In this document: positions 41,915 through 53,929 of the stretch, in pieces
How positions within the stretch are numbered: position 1 is the first letter of the stretch
Layout: every line of letters starts with the position of its first letter
Source of the DNA: Metellina segmentata
Taxonomy: Eukaryota > Arthropoda > Arachnida > Araneae > Tetragnathidae
DNA: 64,000 nucleotides
Direction of reading: 5' to 3'
NCBI GenBank assembly: GCA_947359465.1
Contig: OX375872.1
Coordinates: 139,705,432 to 139,769,431 of the forward strand
Notes under the pieces: model-generated
Database searches by the model: none
The model's input: the letters and a program-made list of their open reading frames with translations, nothing else
What the model was told of the DNA's origin: nothing
Made by a program: the position numbers and the translations under genes

Positions 41915-42480
41915 TTCTGACCACACATTACACTCTTCAGAAATATTGCGACTCTCCAGAGGTTTGAAAAGCTCGAATTTTATATACAATTCTTATATTT
42001 CGGACAATACACATAACACTCTTCGGAAATATCGCGACTCTTCAGAGGGTTGGAAGCTCGAATTTTATATACAGTTCTTATTTTTTGACAATATACATTA
42101 CACTTCGGAAATATTGCGACTACAGAGGTTTGAAAAGCTCGAATTTTATTTACAATTCTTATATTTCGGACAATACACATTACACTCTTCGGAAATATCG
42201 CGACTCTTCAGAGGTTTGGAATATCGAATTTTATATACAGTTCTTATATTTCGGACAGTACACATTACACTCTTCGGAAATATCGCGACTCTCCAGAGGG
42301 TTGAAAGCTCGAATTTTTTGAAATTTCTTATATTTCGGACAACACACATTACACTCTTCGGAAGTATCACGACTCTCAGAAGGGAAAAGCTCGAATTTTA
42401 TCTAAATTTTTTTTATTTTGGACAAAACACATTGCACCATAAAGAAATATCGCGAACCTCAGAGGGTTAAAAAGCTCAAA
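41915..42480 (+). repeat. ~86-base tandem array, about 6.5 units
   Basis: The unit is ACACTCTTCGGAAATATCGC, GACTCTTCAGAGG, AAAGCTCGAATTTTATATAC, AATTCTTATATTTCGGACAA. The 174-codon frame at 41946-42470 is a product of the repeat rather than a gene. Phase is not kept between units. Confidence 0.8.
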
Positions 42481-42949
42481 TTTTATTTGCTTGCAACAAA
42501 AACTTACCAATTATATAGTAAGTTAGTGGGTATGTTTTTACCCCCACGTTTATCCGCGTTTTAACGTAAAATTACGAGGTCAACAGCGTGAACTTGTAAT
42601 TAGAGGCGGGGAGAGTAAAGCTGTAATTGTTCCTCGTGCTTGCGCTATAAAACGTCTGCTGTTTTAGTCAAATATAACCCGCAGCATATGTAGTGCATCT
42701 CTTGCGATCTTCCGATATTCTATTTCAACTGCTTGAGTTGTGAATTCCACTTTTCATTACAGATCAGCTCAATTTTCCTCCCTGGTTTTGAAGATAATGA
42801 TTAAACTAGCCCTTTGAGTGGTCGTGAGATTTTTGAGAAGTGTAGTGTTGTTTTTGCCCCATAACACGCTTGTTATTTAAATAACCACGTCTTTCTAGCG
42901 AGAGAATCATTGGATTCAATTTTTTCAAATTCTTTGTTCATTTATTCAA

Positions 42950-43470
42950 TATATTCAAATATTTTAGAGAAATTATATTGCTCTTTAGAATAGAATTCTT
43001 TGGAAAGATTATATTGGTAATTCCTTAGAAAATAATACTTTGGAAGAATCTGTTGTCCTTTTTCTTTAAATACAATTTTTTAAGATTATGTTGTTCCTTT
43101 CAGTAGAATAAAATCAACTGGAAAAATTATATGGGTCCTTCCTTTAGAATACAATACTTTGGAAATATTCAATTACTTTTTTTCCTTAAGAGTACAATTA
43201 TTTGGAAAGACTAAATGTGTCCTTACTTTAAAATAGAATGCTTTGAAAAGCTTTTGCTAGTCTTTTCCTTAAAATATAATTTAAAAAAATTATATTACTC
43301 TTTTCCTTAGAATATAATCCTTTGAAAAGATTCTATCCTTTAGAATAGAGTGCTTTTGAAAAATTTTCTATTACTTGCTTTTCTTAGAATACAATCCTTT
43401 GGAAGGACTCTATCGGACCGTTTTTTAAATATAATCCTTTGGAAAGATTCTATTCCTAACAAAATGGGAT
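42950..43470 (+). repeat. ~50-base repeat, TTTGGAAAGATTCTATTGG class
   Basis: About ten irregular units of AATCCTTTGGAAAGATTCTA, TTGGTCCTTTCCTTAGAATA. The same repeat closes the window at 63740-64000. Confidence 0.65.
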
Positions 43471-44005
43471 AAGTGTAGGACTTAGGTATATATTGTTGCT
43501 TGACTTCTTTTACATTAATACAAATTTTGCGTTTGTATAAAAGTATTCTATTCGGAAGAATATATTCGTATTTTGATTATACTACGTAAAGATTTGCATC
43601 TGACAGAAAGGTTACGAGTTTGAGCATTCGTTCTCTAAAAGTGAGTCAGTGTGATTGGATTTATTGGGGGAACAACTGTTAGAATTTATAAATAAACCGC
43701 TTGCGTCGGTAAGGTAGGGAAGAAAGGTTTATGGAGAGACGTAAAATCTGTTACATTATATTAAAAAAGGTCTACAAGAATAATGGTAGGCTGTAGCGTA
43801 GCTTGACATTTACAGTGTGGAATACCGAGATTTAATTTGTTCTACTGTGAAGGATGCGTGAATAAAAAGAGGTACTTCGGTTTTCCTCCCGCAGTCATCC
43901 AATTCGTGTCATGACGATAGAAATATCAATGCAGTATTTTTGTCCGCAGCTTAACACTGAGTTTACCCTCATTTTGTAAATACATATTTTTATCCAAACG
44001 GATTA
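43471..44005. other. No feature recognised
   Basis: AT-rich sequence. Nothing assignable. Confidence 0.4.
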
Positions 44006-44009
44006 AATG

Positions 44010-44140
44010 ACCCATTGCTGTGGCTTGTCATCTGACCCGTGGATAACAAAAATTACGAGGTATCGTTGAATCGAGTCTCAAATTTGCAACCCTCTGGTTG
44101 CTAATTTGCAACTCTACCAACCGGGCTACCGTGGTCCTTA
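44010..44140. mobile_element. SINE fragments, inverted pair
   Basis: A short plus-strand body piece (GTCATCTGACCCGTGG, AATTACGAGG) is followed by a minus-strand SINE B head piece (CAACCCTCTGGTTGCTAA, CAACCGGGCTACCGTGG). Confidence 0.5.
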
Positions 44141-44169
44141 CTAGCAACTGGAGAGTACAAATCCAACAA

Positions 44170-44975
44170 AAGCTCATTGGATCAACTAGTTTCAATATTA
44201 AGAACCTGGTTCTTGGGAGTTTCATGACTCTGGGTTCATGTAATTGATATAATTTTACTGGGTTTAAATGAAATATATTGAAGCTTCTCCATCTCATATA
44301 CGATTTCCTCATTGGATCAATTTGCTTTAACAATAAGAACCTGGTTCGTTGGAGTCCCAATACTCTCGGGCTCCTGTTTTTTTAGTACGCTCAAATGAAA
44401 ATAACTGAGGCTACTCCATTTCGCATCCTCTCCTTGTAAGGATTCCACATTAGATCCACTTATTTCCTCATTGGATGAATTCCCTTCAACCTCAATAACC
44501 TGGTTCTTGGAAGTTCATGGACTTGGTGCAATTTCATAATGTCATAATGAAATTAGCCACGGCCTTTTAATTTCGCATGCTTTTATGAATGAAATCCTCG
44601 CTAGATTTACTTTTTCAGCACTAAGAACCTGGTTCGTTGGAGTCTCAAGACTAACGGGCTCATGTATTTGATGTAATTTTGTTACGTTTGAATAAAATTA
44701 GTTGAGGCTTCTCCATCTCATATACGAGCTCTTCCTCGGATAAATTTGCGTCAGCAGCTAGAACCTGGTTTGGTGGAGTGTGAAGACTCATGGGATCATG
44801 TATTTAACATAATTTTACTGTGTTAAAATGAAATTCGATGAGGCTTCTCCATTTCACATTCTCTCAGATATAGGCTCCTTATTGGATCAACTTGTTTCAA
44901 AGCCAAGAACTTGGTTCATTGGAGTCTCAAGACTAATGGATGGGGTAATTTTAATGCGTCCAAATGAAACATGTA
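44170..44975 (+). repeat. ~138-base tandem array, six units
   Basis: AAGAACCTGGTTC-type anchors at about 44201, 44334, 44505, 44624, 44760 and 44901, each followed by TTGGAGTCTCAAGACT and later GAGGCTTCTCCATCTCATAT. The 80-codon frame at 44828-45070 lies partly in it and is not conserved. Confidence 0.75.
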
Positions 44976-45070
44976 AGAACACTTGGCTGAAAAGCACGTC
45001 AAAACAAAACACAAAACGAAAGGGAAAAAAAATTAGTCCAACCGTAACCTCAGTATTTTTCCACGGATAG

Positions 45071-45424
45071 TTCTCTGTGACATGTATATAACTAACGCAC
45101 TCCGAAATAGAAAAATCCCCCTAACTGCGGATTTGAGCCCATTGTAAACAATGGCCTGCTCGAGCGAAGTGTTCCCGATCCTCGAAAATAAGCGAGATTA
45201 GCTTGATTCCGAGCAATAAAGATTTCATGCTCCACGCTTTGCCTTGAGTCGAAGGTGAGAAGAGAAAGTTGCAGTGGGAATAAAAACACTCCAAAGAGAC
45301 TGTGGACTCGAAAGGAATCTTCATTCTCGAGACTCTTGTGTCAACAGTATGTCAGAGAGTGTTTACCCTCATGACGCCAAAGATCTAAAATCCAGGGGCA
45401 CTCCTGTTTCGTCCCAGGCCGAGC
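45071..45424. other. No feature recognised
   Basis: Unique-looking sequence with short minus-strand frames but no motif. Confidence 0.4.
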
Positions 45425-46033
45425 GGAGTATGTGCTCATGACCCACCACTAGACATCTAAACAATAAAATGATGATGTCAATACAATAATCTGCCTCCTA
45501 CTAGAAGAAAGAACTAGTCTCCATGAAATGAAGAAAAATTCTCTGACGTTCGGATTCAACTTTTCTACGTTCGGCAAACATATAAAAGGCTGAATAGTAT
45601 CAAAATTGAACCAAAGAAGACGATTAGTTACCATATATATTTTGACAAAATGCAAAATGAAAAACTGAGTAAATTTATGAAGGTAAATTATAGTATTAAT
45701 ATTTTGTTGGAGAAATCTGCTTCCTACTAGAAAAAAGAACTAGTCCCCATGATATCAAGAAAAAGGCTTCGACTATTCTTCGTTGAGCAGGAAGTATAAG
45801 AGGATTGAATAAAGTTGTATCAAACACAAGTTTCTGCCCTAAATATATTTAGACAAAATGCAAAATGAGAAAACTAAGTTTAATGTAGATAGTTAATTTA
45901 TACTGTTAGTATTTTGCTGGAATAAGTTATCTGCTTCCTACTAGAAAAAAAAAAGAACTAGTCTCCTTGAAGTCAAGAAAAAGGCTTCGATGAGTGGTTT
46001 GGATTTGACTTTTCGACGTAGAGCAGAAATATA

Positions 46034-46935
46034 CGAGGGCCGGCTGATAAGTAATGCACAATCGTGCGTAGCTCGCAAATGAAAAGGAGTAATCAAATGA
46101 AACAAATATGGCATAAAAGTACATTTAAAATGCTACAAAATCGTGCATTTATTTTCCCACGTAGTCAACATTTACAGCTACACATTTCTCCCTACGGTGA
46201 TCCAGTTGTCTCATCCCGTCAATGAAGAATGCCGGTTATCTTTCCTTGAGCCACAGCCTCACAGAGTCTTTGAGTTTATCATCTGTGATGAAATAATAAT
46301 GCAGAAAAGTTGAAAATCGTAAGGTGCCAAATTTGAGGAGTTTTGAGGGTGTGAAATGGGTTTAAATATGAATTTCATAAGAACCTTGTCGGTTGCCCGA
46401 GATGTTGTGGCCGAGCATTATCGTGTTGCAGAATTATCGGCTACGTGGATTGTCGAACACGTCCCCTAAGATGTTTTAATGTCTCTATGTAGCGCACAGA
46501 ATCCACGGCCAACCCAGCTTCCAGGTAGTCAGTCATGTTTGGCATCCCAGAACACTGTCAGAGGAATTTTCTTTGCAGAAGGTTGTGTTTTGAATCTTTT
46601 GATTATGGCCAACCATAGTGACGGTATTACATGATCTGCCGTTTATCTTTTGGGTCGTAATGATGAACCCAATTTTCATCTCCTACCACAAAATGGAAAA
46701 GAAAATCATCTCCTTCGTCATGATAACGTTTCAGAAGCTGTTAATTGGCATTCTTCATTGACGAAATGAGACACCGTTGGGAGAAATGTGTTGCTGTAAA
46801 TAGTGACTATGTGGTGAAAAAAATGTAGGTTTTGTAGCATTTGAAATGTATTTTTATGCCATATTTGTTCATTCGATTATCTACTTTCATTTGCGAGCTA
46901 CACGCAACTGTGTGTTACTTATCAGCCGGCCCTCG
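46034..46935 (-). mobile_element. Fold-back mariner derivative, 902 bases
   Basis: TA flanks (46032-46033, 46936-46937). Both ends start CGAGGGCCGGCTGATAAGTA. The inverted identity does not stop at the terminal repeat: it extends about 190-200 bases (46034-46233, 46746-46935) and includes the transposase C terminus in both orientations. The 5' end and N-terminal half of the gene are absent. An inverted copy of the 3' end has replaced them. Confidence 0.8.
46240..46745 (-). pseudogene. Mariner transposase core remnant
   Basis: Minus-strand readings show FLFHFVVGDENWVHHYDPKD, which has the first catalytic Asp block, and later LQHDNARP, which has the second. Stops and frameshifts are frequent. 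The pattern (GDE-WVHHYDP, HDNARPH) is that of classical DD34D mariners. Inactive. Confidence 0.8.
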
Positions 46936-47612
46936 TAAGAGCTAGGCTACAGATAATCAAATTAAACTAAAGACATGTAATTGTCATAAATATATATTTA
47001 GACAAATTATAAAATTACTAAACTAAGTAGATTAATGTCGATAATTTAAAGTGTTAGCATTTTGTTAGAGTAGATTATCCGCTTCTTATTGGAAAAGAGA
47101 ACTAGTTTTCATGAATAAATCAAGAAAAAAGGGCTTCGACTAGTAGATTGAATTCGACTTTTTCACAAAAGGCAAAATTAGAAAACTGAGTAAAATAATA
47201 AAGGTAATTTATACAGTGTTAGTAATTTGTTGGGAAAATTATCTGCTTCCTACTTTAAAAAATAACTATTCTCCTTGAAATCAAGAAAATGGCTTTTGAC
47301 GAATGGTTCGGATTAAACTTTTCTACACTGAGTAGAAATGTTGACTACAGAACTTGAATCAAGTTTAACCAATCAAGACAAATAGTTGCCATTGATATAT
47401 TTTGACAAAATGAGAAAACTGAGTAAATTATACTAGTTTCCATGAAATCAAGAAAAAGGATTCTACAAATGGTTCAGATTCGAATTTTCAACGTAGATCA
47501 GAAATATAAATATTAGAGGTTAGAGTTTTAAGGTGAACTGAAGAAAACAAGTAATTGTCATAAATTTTATTTGACAAAATGCAAATTAAGAAAACTGAGT
47601 AGATTTATGTAG

Positions 47613-47913
47613 AAAGATAGGTAGTTATTAATGTCACACTGGAGTAACACAACGGTTTATTGGCGACGGTCCGCGATCAATCCTGAAGATCCAAGGAAAA
47701 CAGCTCGTAATTTTGAACCATTGTCCTAGAACACATTTGAGCGGCCACTCTACCTCCCTAAAACTTCCACACCACGCCAACGTGAGGACATATGAGGCCA
47801 TGACAGATTTATATTGCCCTCGTGTATACGACGGTCTTTGGTTGGACCGAGTTTCAAACTCGCAACCCACCGGTCGCTGATCCGTTACTCTTCCAGCTGA
47901 GCTACCGCGACCC
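47613..47913 (-). mobile_element. SINE B, near full length
   Basis: From the AGATAGGTAGTTATTAATGTC tail to the head end TCTTCCAGCTGAGCTACCGCG. The flanks AGATTTATGTAG (47601-47612) and AGATTAATGTAG (47914-47925) match at 11 of 12 bases and look like the target duplication. Confidence 0.85.
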
Positions 47914-48079
47914 AGATTAATGTAGGCTAATTTATAGTGATAGTATTTTGTTAGGAATACATAAATTATCTGCTTCCTACTGAAAAAAAAAGACTAGTCT
48001 CCAAGAGAATAAATCAAGAAAAGATGGCTTCGACAAGTAATTCGAACATGATTTTTCTAAGCAGAAATATAAGAGGGTT

Positions 48080-49330
48080 TGTATCAAGTTGAAAATAGAT
48101 AAATGTAGCAGTTGCTAGAGGATATTTTTATTCCAGTCAAGGATGTATGGAATGATGCTCCATTTCTTGATGTTGTCTATCTTATGTTTGGAGTAGTTTG
48201 GACAAATATAGCTCTTGTAGCAAAATTCTAAATAAGCCAAACTGGTCACTCCATGAAAGAAGAGGTATCGATCAAGGATAAAAATGAATTTAAATGAATG
48301 ATGCTTGAAGGCATATCACAAATACTACCATTTTTTTTAAATACTTTAATCTCAAAACGTGTTTTCTCTTTAAGAAAAATAACTAAGCATTTCCACTTTA
48401 AGTATGACTGTTAATCAACCACGAATCTAATTTAAATACTATTTATTTGTGGAATATGTGTTCATGATCCACAATTAGACATGTGTAAGGATGTCTGTAC
48501 AATTATCTGCCCATATAAGCAGAAAGAACTAGTTTCCATAAGATGAATCGAGAAAAGAGACTTCGGCAAGTAATCATTCTACTTCCAGGTCGATGCATGT
48601 AAGACAGCAAGTAGAAATCGTTTATAAAAAAGAGATTTAAATAAACGAAGGCTTGAAGGCATTCAAGGATTACATGCGCACTTGCTTTGACCTACCGAAA
48701 CACTCGTGCCCAGACCGGGATTGGAATTCATGCCGAATCCAACCGAAACAGAGGCCGAGCTCTAAATCATCCTACTTCCAGGTAGGTCCATGTTAGACAG
48801 GAAGAAGTAATCGTGGATAGAAGTTAATTTAAATAAACTAATAAAGGCATTCAAGGATTACATTCACAATTGCTTTGTCCTATCACAAAACACTCACGAA
48901 TCAAACCGAAACGTAAGTCAGAGCTCTAATAATTATATTGTATTTTAAGATCGGTCCATATAAGACAGGAGGTAGCGCTCGTGGATAAAAATGAATTTAA
49001 ATAAAAGAATATTTTAAGGCATTCAAGGATTACATTCACAATTGCTTTGAACTATCACAAACACCCATGAACCAACCCGAAACGTAAATCAGTGCTCTAA
49101 TCATTCTACTTCCAGGTCTGTCCATGTAAGACAGGAGGTAGCGATCGTGGATAAGAATGAATTTAAATAAAAGAATGCTTGAAGGCATTCAAGGATTACA
49201 TTCACAATAGCTTCCACTTTTTGCAATACCTTCATCACATAACGTGTTTTTTCTCGCCCTTTCAGAACAGAATGACTAAACATTCCCACTTTATGTCTAT
49301 CGGCTAAGCAATCACGAATCCATTTAAATC
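48080..49330 (+). repeat. ~175-base diverged array
   Basis: CTACTTCCAGGT / GTCCATGTAAGACAGGAGGT blocks at about 48588, 48771, 48946 and 49107, each followed by GGATAARAATGAATTTAAAT and GGCATTCAAGGATTACATTC. Outer copies are more diverged. Confidence 0.7.
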
Positions 49331-50009
49331 CTATTTATGCCATCCACCTCAACTGCAAAAGTAAAAACATGTATAAAATTGGTATTATCTGCACCAGGCA
49401 TAAGGGGTCGCTAACTTTATTATGCTAACATAAAAATGTAACGCACCGTCCTGCATCCCTCATTATTTGCCCCATTTCTGTAAGGTTGGTGCAGCTATTG
49501 TTGAGGGGAGACAGGATGAAAAGGCACAACGATGGCTGACATAATAGCTCGGGTGCTGCAGGTTGGCTCGAAAAAAGTCGGCCACTTGCAGGAAAGTTTA
49601 GAAAGATTTCGGGTGGTTTTTTCTCCTTTTTTTTTGCTTTCCCATTCTTTTGCATCCTTTGTGGGGAGGTTCTGAAGACATTCCGGGGATTCTTTCTGGG
49701 ATCAAGAACACAAATACCTGTATTGAGCGCAGGGACAGCTTCTGTGGCGACCTGTAACGCACCCCACCCCTTGAATTAAATGTGGAGGCAGTTTAAGTAA
49801 GTACACTGTGAGTGAAGTACTATTAATCTACAGCGAGGCACAGGTAGTACATTGTGATCGCGTAGCAACGGGGATCTGGTGATGGTGTATGCGGGTGATG
49901 AACCTAAACTTCACACCGTTGCTTAGAGACGAGTACAAAATGAAGTAACACCTTCGGGTAAAATTTACTTTGGACAGAACTGGTTAATTTTTAATTTAGT
50001 AGCAATACC
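49331..50009. other. No gene recognised
   Basis: Holds a GC-richer stretch (49440-49930) without a motif. Frames such as 49425-49655 (minus) contain Lys-rich low complexity and no domain. Confidence 0.4.
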
Positions 50010-51650
50010 AAAAATCTACTACTTTCTTCCTCAGACGTAAGGACTGGTAAATGCTTAGTTCAGTAGTAATACGAAAAGGTTACTTTAGATAGGAAGACTC
50101 TTTAATTTTCAATTCAGTTGTAATGGCGAAGGGTTTTTTAAATTGGATGGGAGAATTTTTTAAACTAATTTCCAATTCATTTGAAAATATTACTTTGGAT
50201 AGAAGGACTGTTTGATTTTTAATTCAATTGTAATGCGAAAAGATTAATTTGGTGGGGAGGATTGTTTCAATTTCCAATTCAGTAGTAATGCGAAACGTTT
50301 CCTTTGGATGGGAGGGAGTGGTTAATTTTGGATTCAGTAGAAATGCAAAAAAAGGTTTCTTTGAATTGGAGTTCTGGTTGATTTTCATTTTAATAGAAAT
50401 GAGAAAAGGTTACTTTGGATGCGTAGCCTGGTTAATTTTCAATTCAGTAACAATGCGAAAAGTTTAATTTGGATCGGAGGATTGTTTAATTTTCAATTCA
50501 GTAGTAATGCAAAAAGGTTTTGCTTTGGATGGGAGGACTGGTTACATTTGAATTCAATTGTAATACGAAATGGTTACTTTGGATGGGAGGACTGTTTAAT
50601 TTTTAATTCAATTGTAATACAAAAAGTTTAATTTGGATGGGAGGATTGTTTAATTTCCAATTCAGTAGTAATGTGAAAAGTTTTTGCTTTGGATGGGACT
50701 ACTGGTTAGTTCTGAATGTGCAATGTGAAAATGTTAGTAGCAATGTGAAAATGCTACTTTGGATGGGGTGACTGATTTTTAATTCTGTAGTTATGCGAAA
50801 ATTTAATACGCACGGGATAATTTTTTAATTTCCAATTCGAAAATATTACTTTGGATAGGACTATTTAATTTTAAGTTCAATTGTGATACGAAAAGTTTAA
50901 TTGGGACGGGAGGATTATTTTATTTCCAATTCACAATAGTAATGCAAAAAGTTTGCTTTGGATGGGAGGTATGATTAATTTTTAATTCAGTAATAACACA
51001 AAAAATTTATTCTGGATGGGAGCACTGTCATTTTAAAAGCAGTAATGTGAAAAATACTTTTTGCTAGAGAAATGTTTAATTTTTAAAATTCATCAGTAAT
51101 ATAAAGAATTTACTCTGGATGGGAGAACTGGTTAATTTTCAACAGTTAATTTTTGATTCATAAGCAATACGAAAAAATTACTTTAGACTGGAAAACTAAT
51201 TAATTTTCAACATTTTATTTTTGATCTAGCAGTGAAATGAAGAATTGTTTTACTTTTGAAGGGAGAACTTATTAATTTTATTTTAAATTCAGTAGTAATA
51301 TAAAAGTTTACTATAGATAGGAGAACTGATTTAAAAAATAAAAAGCTGAAAAGGATACCAGTTCTTCCGACCGAGGTAAATCTCTCACACTTTTCTGCTG
51401 AATCAAAAAAGAAAGGTAGAAAATGAACCAGCTCTCTTGTCTAAAGTAATCTTTTTATATTACTGCTGAATTAAAACAAAATGTTGAAAATGATCTAATT
51501 TCTCCCGTCCGAAGTAAAATTTTCACATTTCAGTTTCAAAATTTCATTTTTACTTCAGCAGTAAATTCAAAATTTTATTTTGGAATGGAAAATTAGTTCA
51601 CATTTTCAAAATTTTAATTTTTATTCAGTAGTTACATATAACAGTTGCAT
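50010..51650 (+). repeat. ~70-base tandem array with inverted units
   Basis: About twenty units of TTCAGTAGTAATGCGAAAAG, TTTACTTTGGATGGGAGGAC, TGGTTAATTTTCAA. From about 51335 to 51540 the units run in the opposite orientation, then return to plus to about 51650. The 70-codon frames inside are repeat by-products. Confidence 0.75.
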
Positions 51651-52287
51651 ATAACTTGTGAACCCGGGAGCAGAAAGTGGTTAAAACTGTGACGTACGTC
51701 GCAGAACAAAGTCTTTTTGTAGAACAATTTTTCCTTAATTTTATCAAAATTTTGGCCGATTGTTTTCAGTCATAAGTTAAGATATTCTGTAGTGCAGAGC
51801 TCACTCCTTGCCACACCTTTTTTTTCTTTTCTAGTTGCGGAACAACCTCAATACACCGCCCAAATCACCACAAACACTTTATAAATAACACATCTATGTC
51901 AATGACAAAATATTTAACTTCAAAAGTTATCGACAGAATTGTAAATTCTGAAAGTATGCCTTGGTTTTTAACAAAGTAAGTTAATTAATTTTGATGTTTT
52001 ATTATAAATACGTAATACATATTTAGCCGATAATTGTGTTTTACGTTTGTTTTTGATTTGACTGCAGTTTTCAAAATTCGGACAAAATGCCTGCAGAACA
52101 ATTGCAATTGCTTGCAGAATACTGAATATAATTCTGCACCTGGTCTTGTGAACTTTGAGAAATACACATAAGTCCAAGTAGATAGTTTTGAGAGCAAGTT
52201 TTAATTTTTTTTCTGATATATATTTCACAAAAAAATAAGTCTGTATATTTTGTAAAATTTCATTGACTAGTAATGAAATGTCACATA
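51651..52287. other. No gene recognised
   Basis: AT-rich sequence with a perfect 10-base palindrome, GACGTACGTC, near 51692. The 146-codon frame at 51968-52408 (minus) overlaps the MITE and lacks a motif. Confidence 0.4.
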
Positions 52288-52503
52288 CCCTCCTGGTAAT
52301 TGTCTCGACGAGGTAGCTCGTCAATCGCAAAATCTGACCAGATTTTGAAGGATGAGAGATTTTGTCACTAGAAGAAAACTGACCGCATCTTGATCTAGTC
52401 ATCACCAAAAAATTTGCAATATCTTGAAGACGAAATATCTCGTCATTAGCAAAATTTGTCAGACCTTGATGGACGAGTTACTTCGTTAAAACCACTTGGA
52501 GAG
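52288..52503. mobile_element. Second copy of the palindrome-bearing MITE
   Basis: Starts CCCTCCTGG like 1215-1421 and carries near-palindromes at 52307, 52350, 52429 and 52472, with spacing 43, 79, 43. The right end is decayed (ACTTGGAGAG), and the flanks CATA / CTAA are only TTAA-like. Confidence 0.6.
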
Positions 52504-53092
52504 CTAAGACCCTTAACGTCTTTTCTGTTTTGTTGTCAAACCATGTCTGTTTCTACGTAATAACATAAAAATACACTATAAATTCAGAGCCAGCTTTTTC
52601 CTTTAGATAAAACACAATTTTGTACTAACTATAACTAGATTTTCTAATTTTGAGTCAAGGGCCTTTCTATAATATAATATCATTGAATGTTTAAGGTAAA
52701 GAACGTATGTCTCCTATCGAATTCACCAATTTAAGCATAGACTTTCCATGGGAATGATATCCACATAATGGTAAACTCATGAAATCGTATAACAGTTAAT
52801 GAGATATGATTTCATACCAGACGCTTCATGTATTCATCTAGGCAATAAACTTAGCCGGATTTTCAGCCCTACCTAAACTCATAATGTTTTATGAACACAG
52901 AACTGTCAATTTTTCACCTTTCATGCAAAGCTGTAATGGGAGCATTATATGGAGGTGTTTGCTTATCTCATATTATAATGGGTGTGTTTGCGGGAACTAT
53001 GTATGCTCTTAGAATTGCCCTTATTTAAGCTGTAAGTTATATGATTGCAAATGTGATTAAAAGAGCGGGGATTTTTAGAGGTCTTATTCCCA
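52504..53092. other. No gene recognised
   Basis: AT-rich, no repeat or ORF that I can assign. Confidence 0.4.
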
Positions 53093-53405
53093 TACCTTCT
53101 TTGGAAGCACCGTTGCTCAGTGGGTTTGCCCACTGAGCTAGAAACCTTCAACATGTAGGTGGCGCGGGTTCGATTCTTGTAACTTCCTCTGAGTGTACTC
53201 ACTTTTGTGTCTAAGAAAGTAAAACTTTTCTTGTGTGCATGTCCGTTACTGTTACCACTCTGAGTAAGTCACAGATCCAATTCTTGTAACTCACTCTAAG
53301 TGCATTTCTCTCTTCTGTGTCATAAAAATTTATTAGTCCGTTATTGTCTGTCTTGTGTTTGGCACAGCTTGGCCTTATATGTCCCTCGCGTCATGAAATC
53401 ATACC
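53093..53405 (+). mobile_element. SINE C copy
   Basis: The head contains GTTGCTCAGTGGG and a B-box-like GGGTTCGATTC, then CTAAGAAAGTAAAACTTTTC and the end GTTTGGCACAGCTTGGCC. The body repeats a TTCTTGTAACTYMCTCT phrase twice. In the head a perfect 10-base stem, GCTCAGTGGG / CCCACTGAGC (53115-53124, 53129-53138), encloses a 4-base loop. Confidence 0.6.
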
Positions 53406-53708
53406 TTTTAGGGAAGCTCATTTTTTAAAGTATTTTATGAAAAACTTAAATTCTAAATTTTTATAGTGTTCCTGAAACAAAATTAAGTTTTCTTTTTTTT
53501 TAAACAGAAAAACGTATAAGTTATTTGTTTCACTATTTAAAATGACTTAAAATTTGTGATAAAATAATTAATTTTGCTTTTTAATGCACCGTAATGCTTC
53601 AAATTTCCAAATAAATTAAGTAAAATTATTCGTGTCGGAAAATGAGATTCAAAATCTAAGTTTGAGAACAAATCAGTTTGTTTGTCTAGGAAATATTTTC
53701 CCTTAGAT

Positions 53709-53778
53709 AACTACTGAGTTCATGAGCAATGATCCACATCTGGATGCTGGTTTCCGGCTTTTCTCTACAGAATAAGTT
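53709..53778 (+). repeat. Left flanking direct repeat of the satellite block
   Basis: A stretch with CTGAGTTCATGAGCAAT, CCACATC, TGGATGCTGG and CTTTTCTC recurs at 56689-56756 in the same orientation, on the other side of the satellite. Confidence 0.7.
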
Positions 53779-53929
53779 CTGGTAAATAAAGCTGAAAAAT
53801 CAGGACAAAGTACTGTATTGACATTTTGACTAAACTTCTTGAGTTCAGTTCAGGAAATCATGAATTGAATATTTGTCACACATTCTTAAATCCTTCTCAT
53901 TCCTGCAGCGAAAGTCTCTTCAATTTTGC

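Larger units (their letters stand above)
45425..48070 (+). repeat. ~220-base diverged array, interrupted
   Basis: Units share ATCTGCTTCCTACTAGAAAA, AAGAACTAGTCTCCATGAAA, TCAAGAAAAAGGCTTCGA and GACAAAATGCAAAATGAGAA. A mariner (46034-46935) and a SINE B (47613-47913) are inserted in it. Confidence 0.7.

Noticed and set aside
41946..42470. 174-codon gene
   Set aside because: It lies wholly in an ~86-base tandem array and its peptide is the repeat read in shifting frames.
49918..49930. X-box (RFX-type) motif GTTGCTTAGAGAC
   Set aside because: It fits a relaxed consensus that would occur many times by chance in 64 kb. No promoter context.
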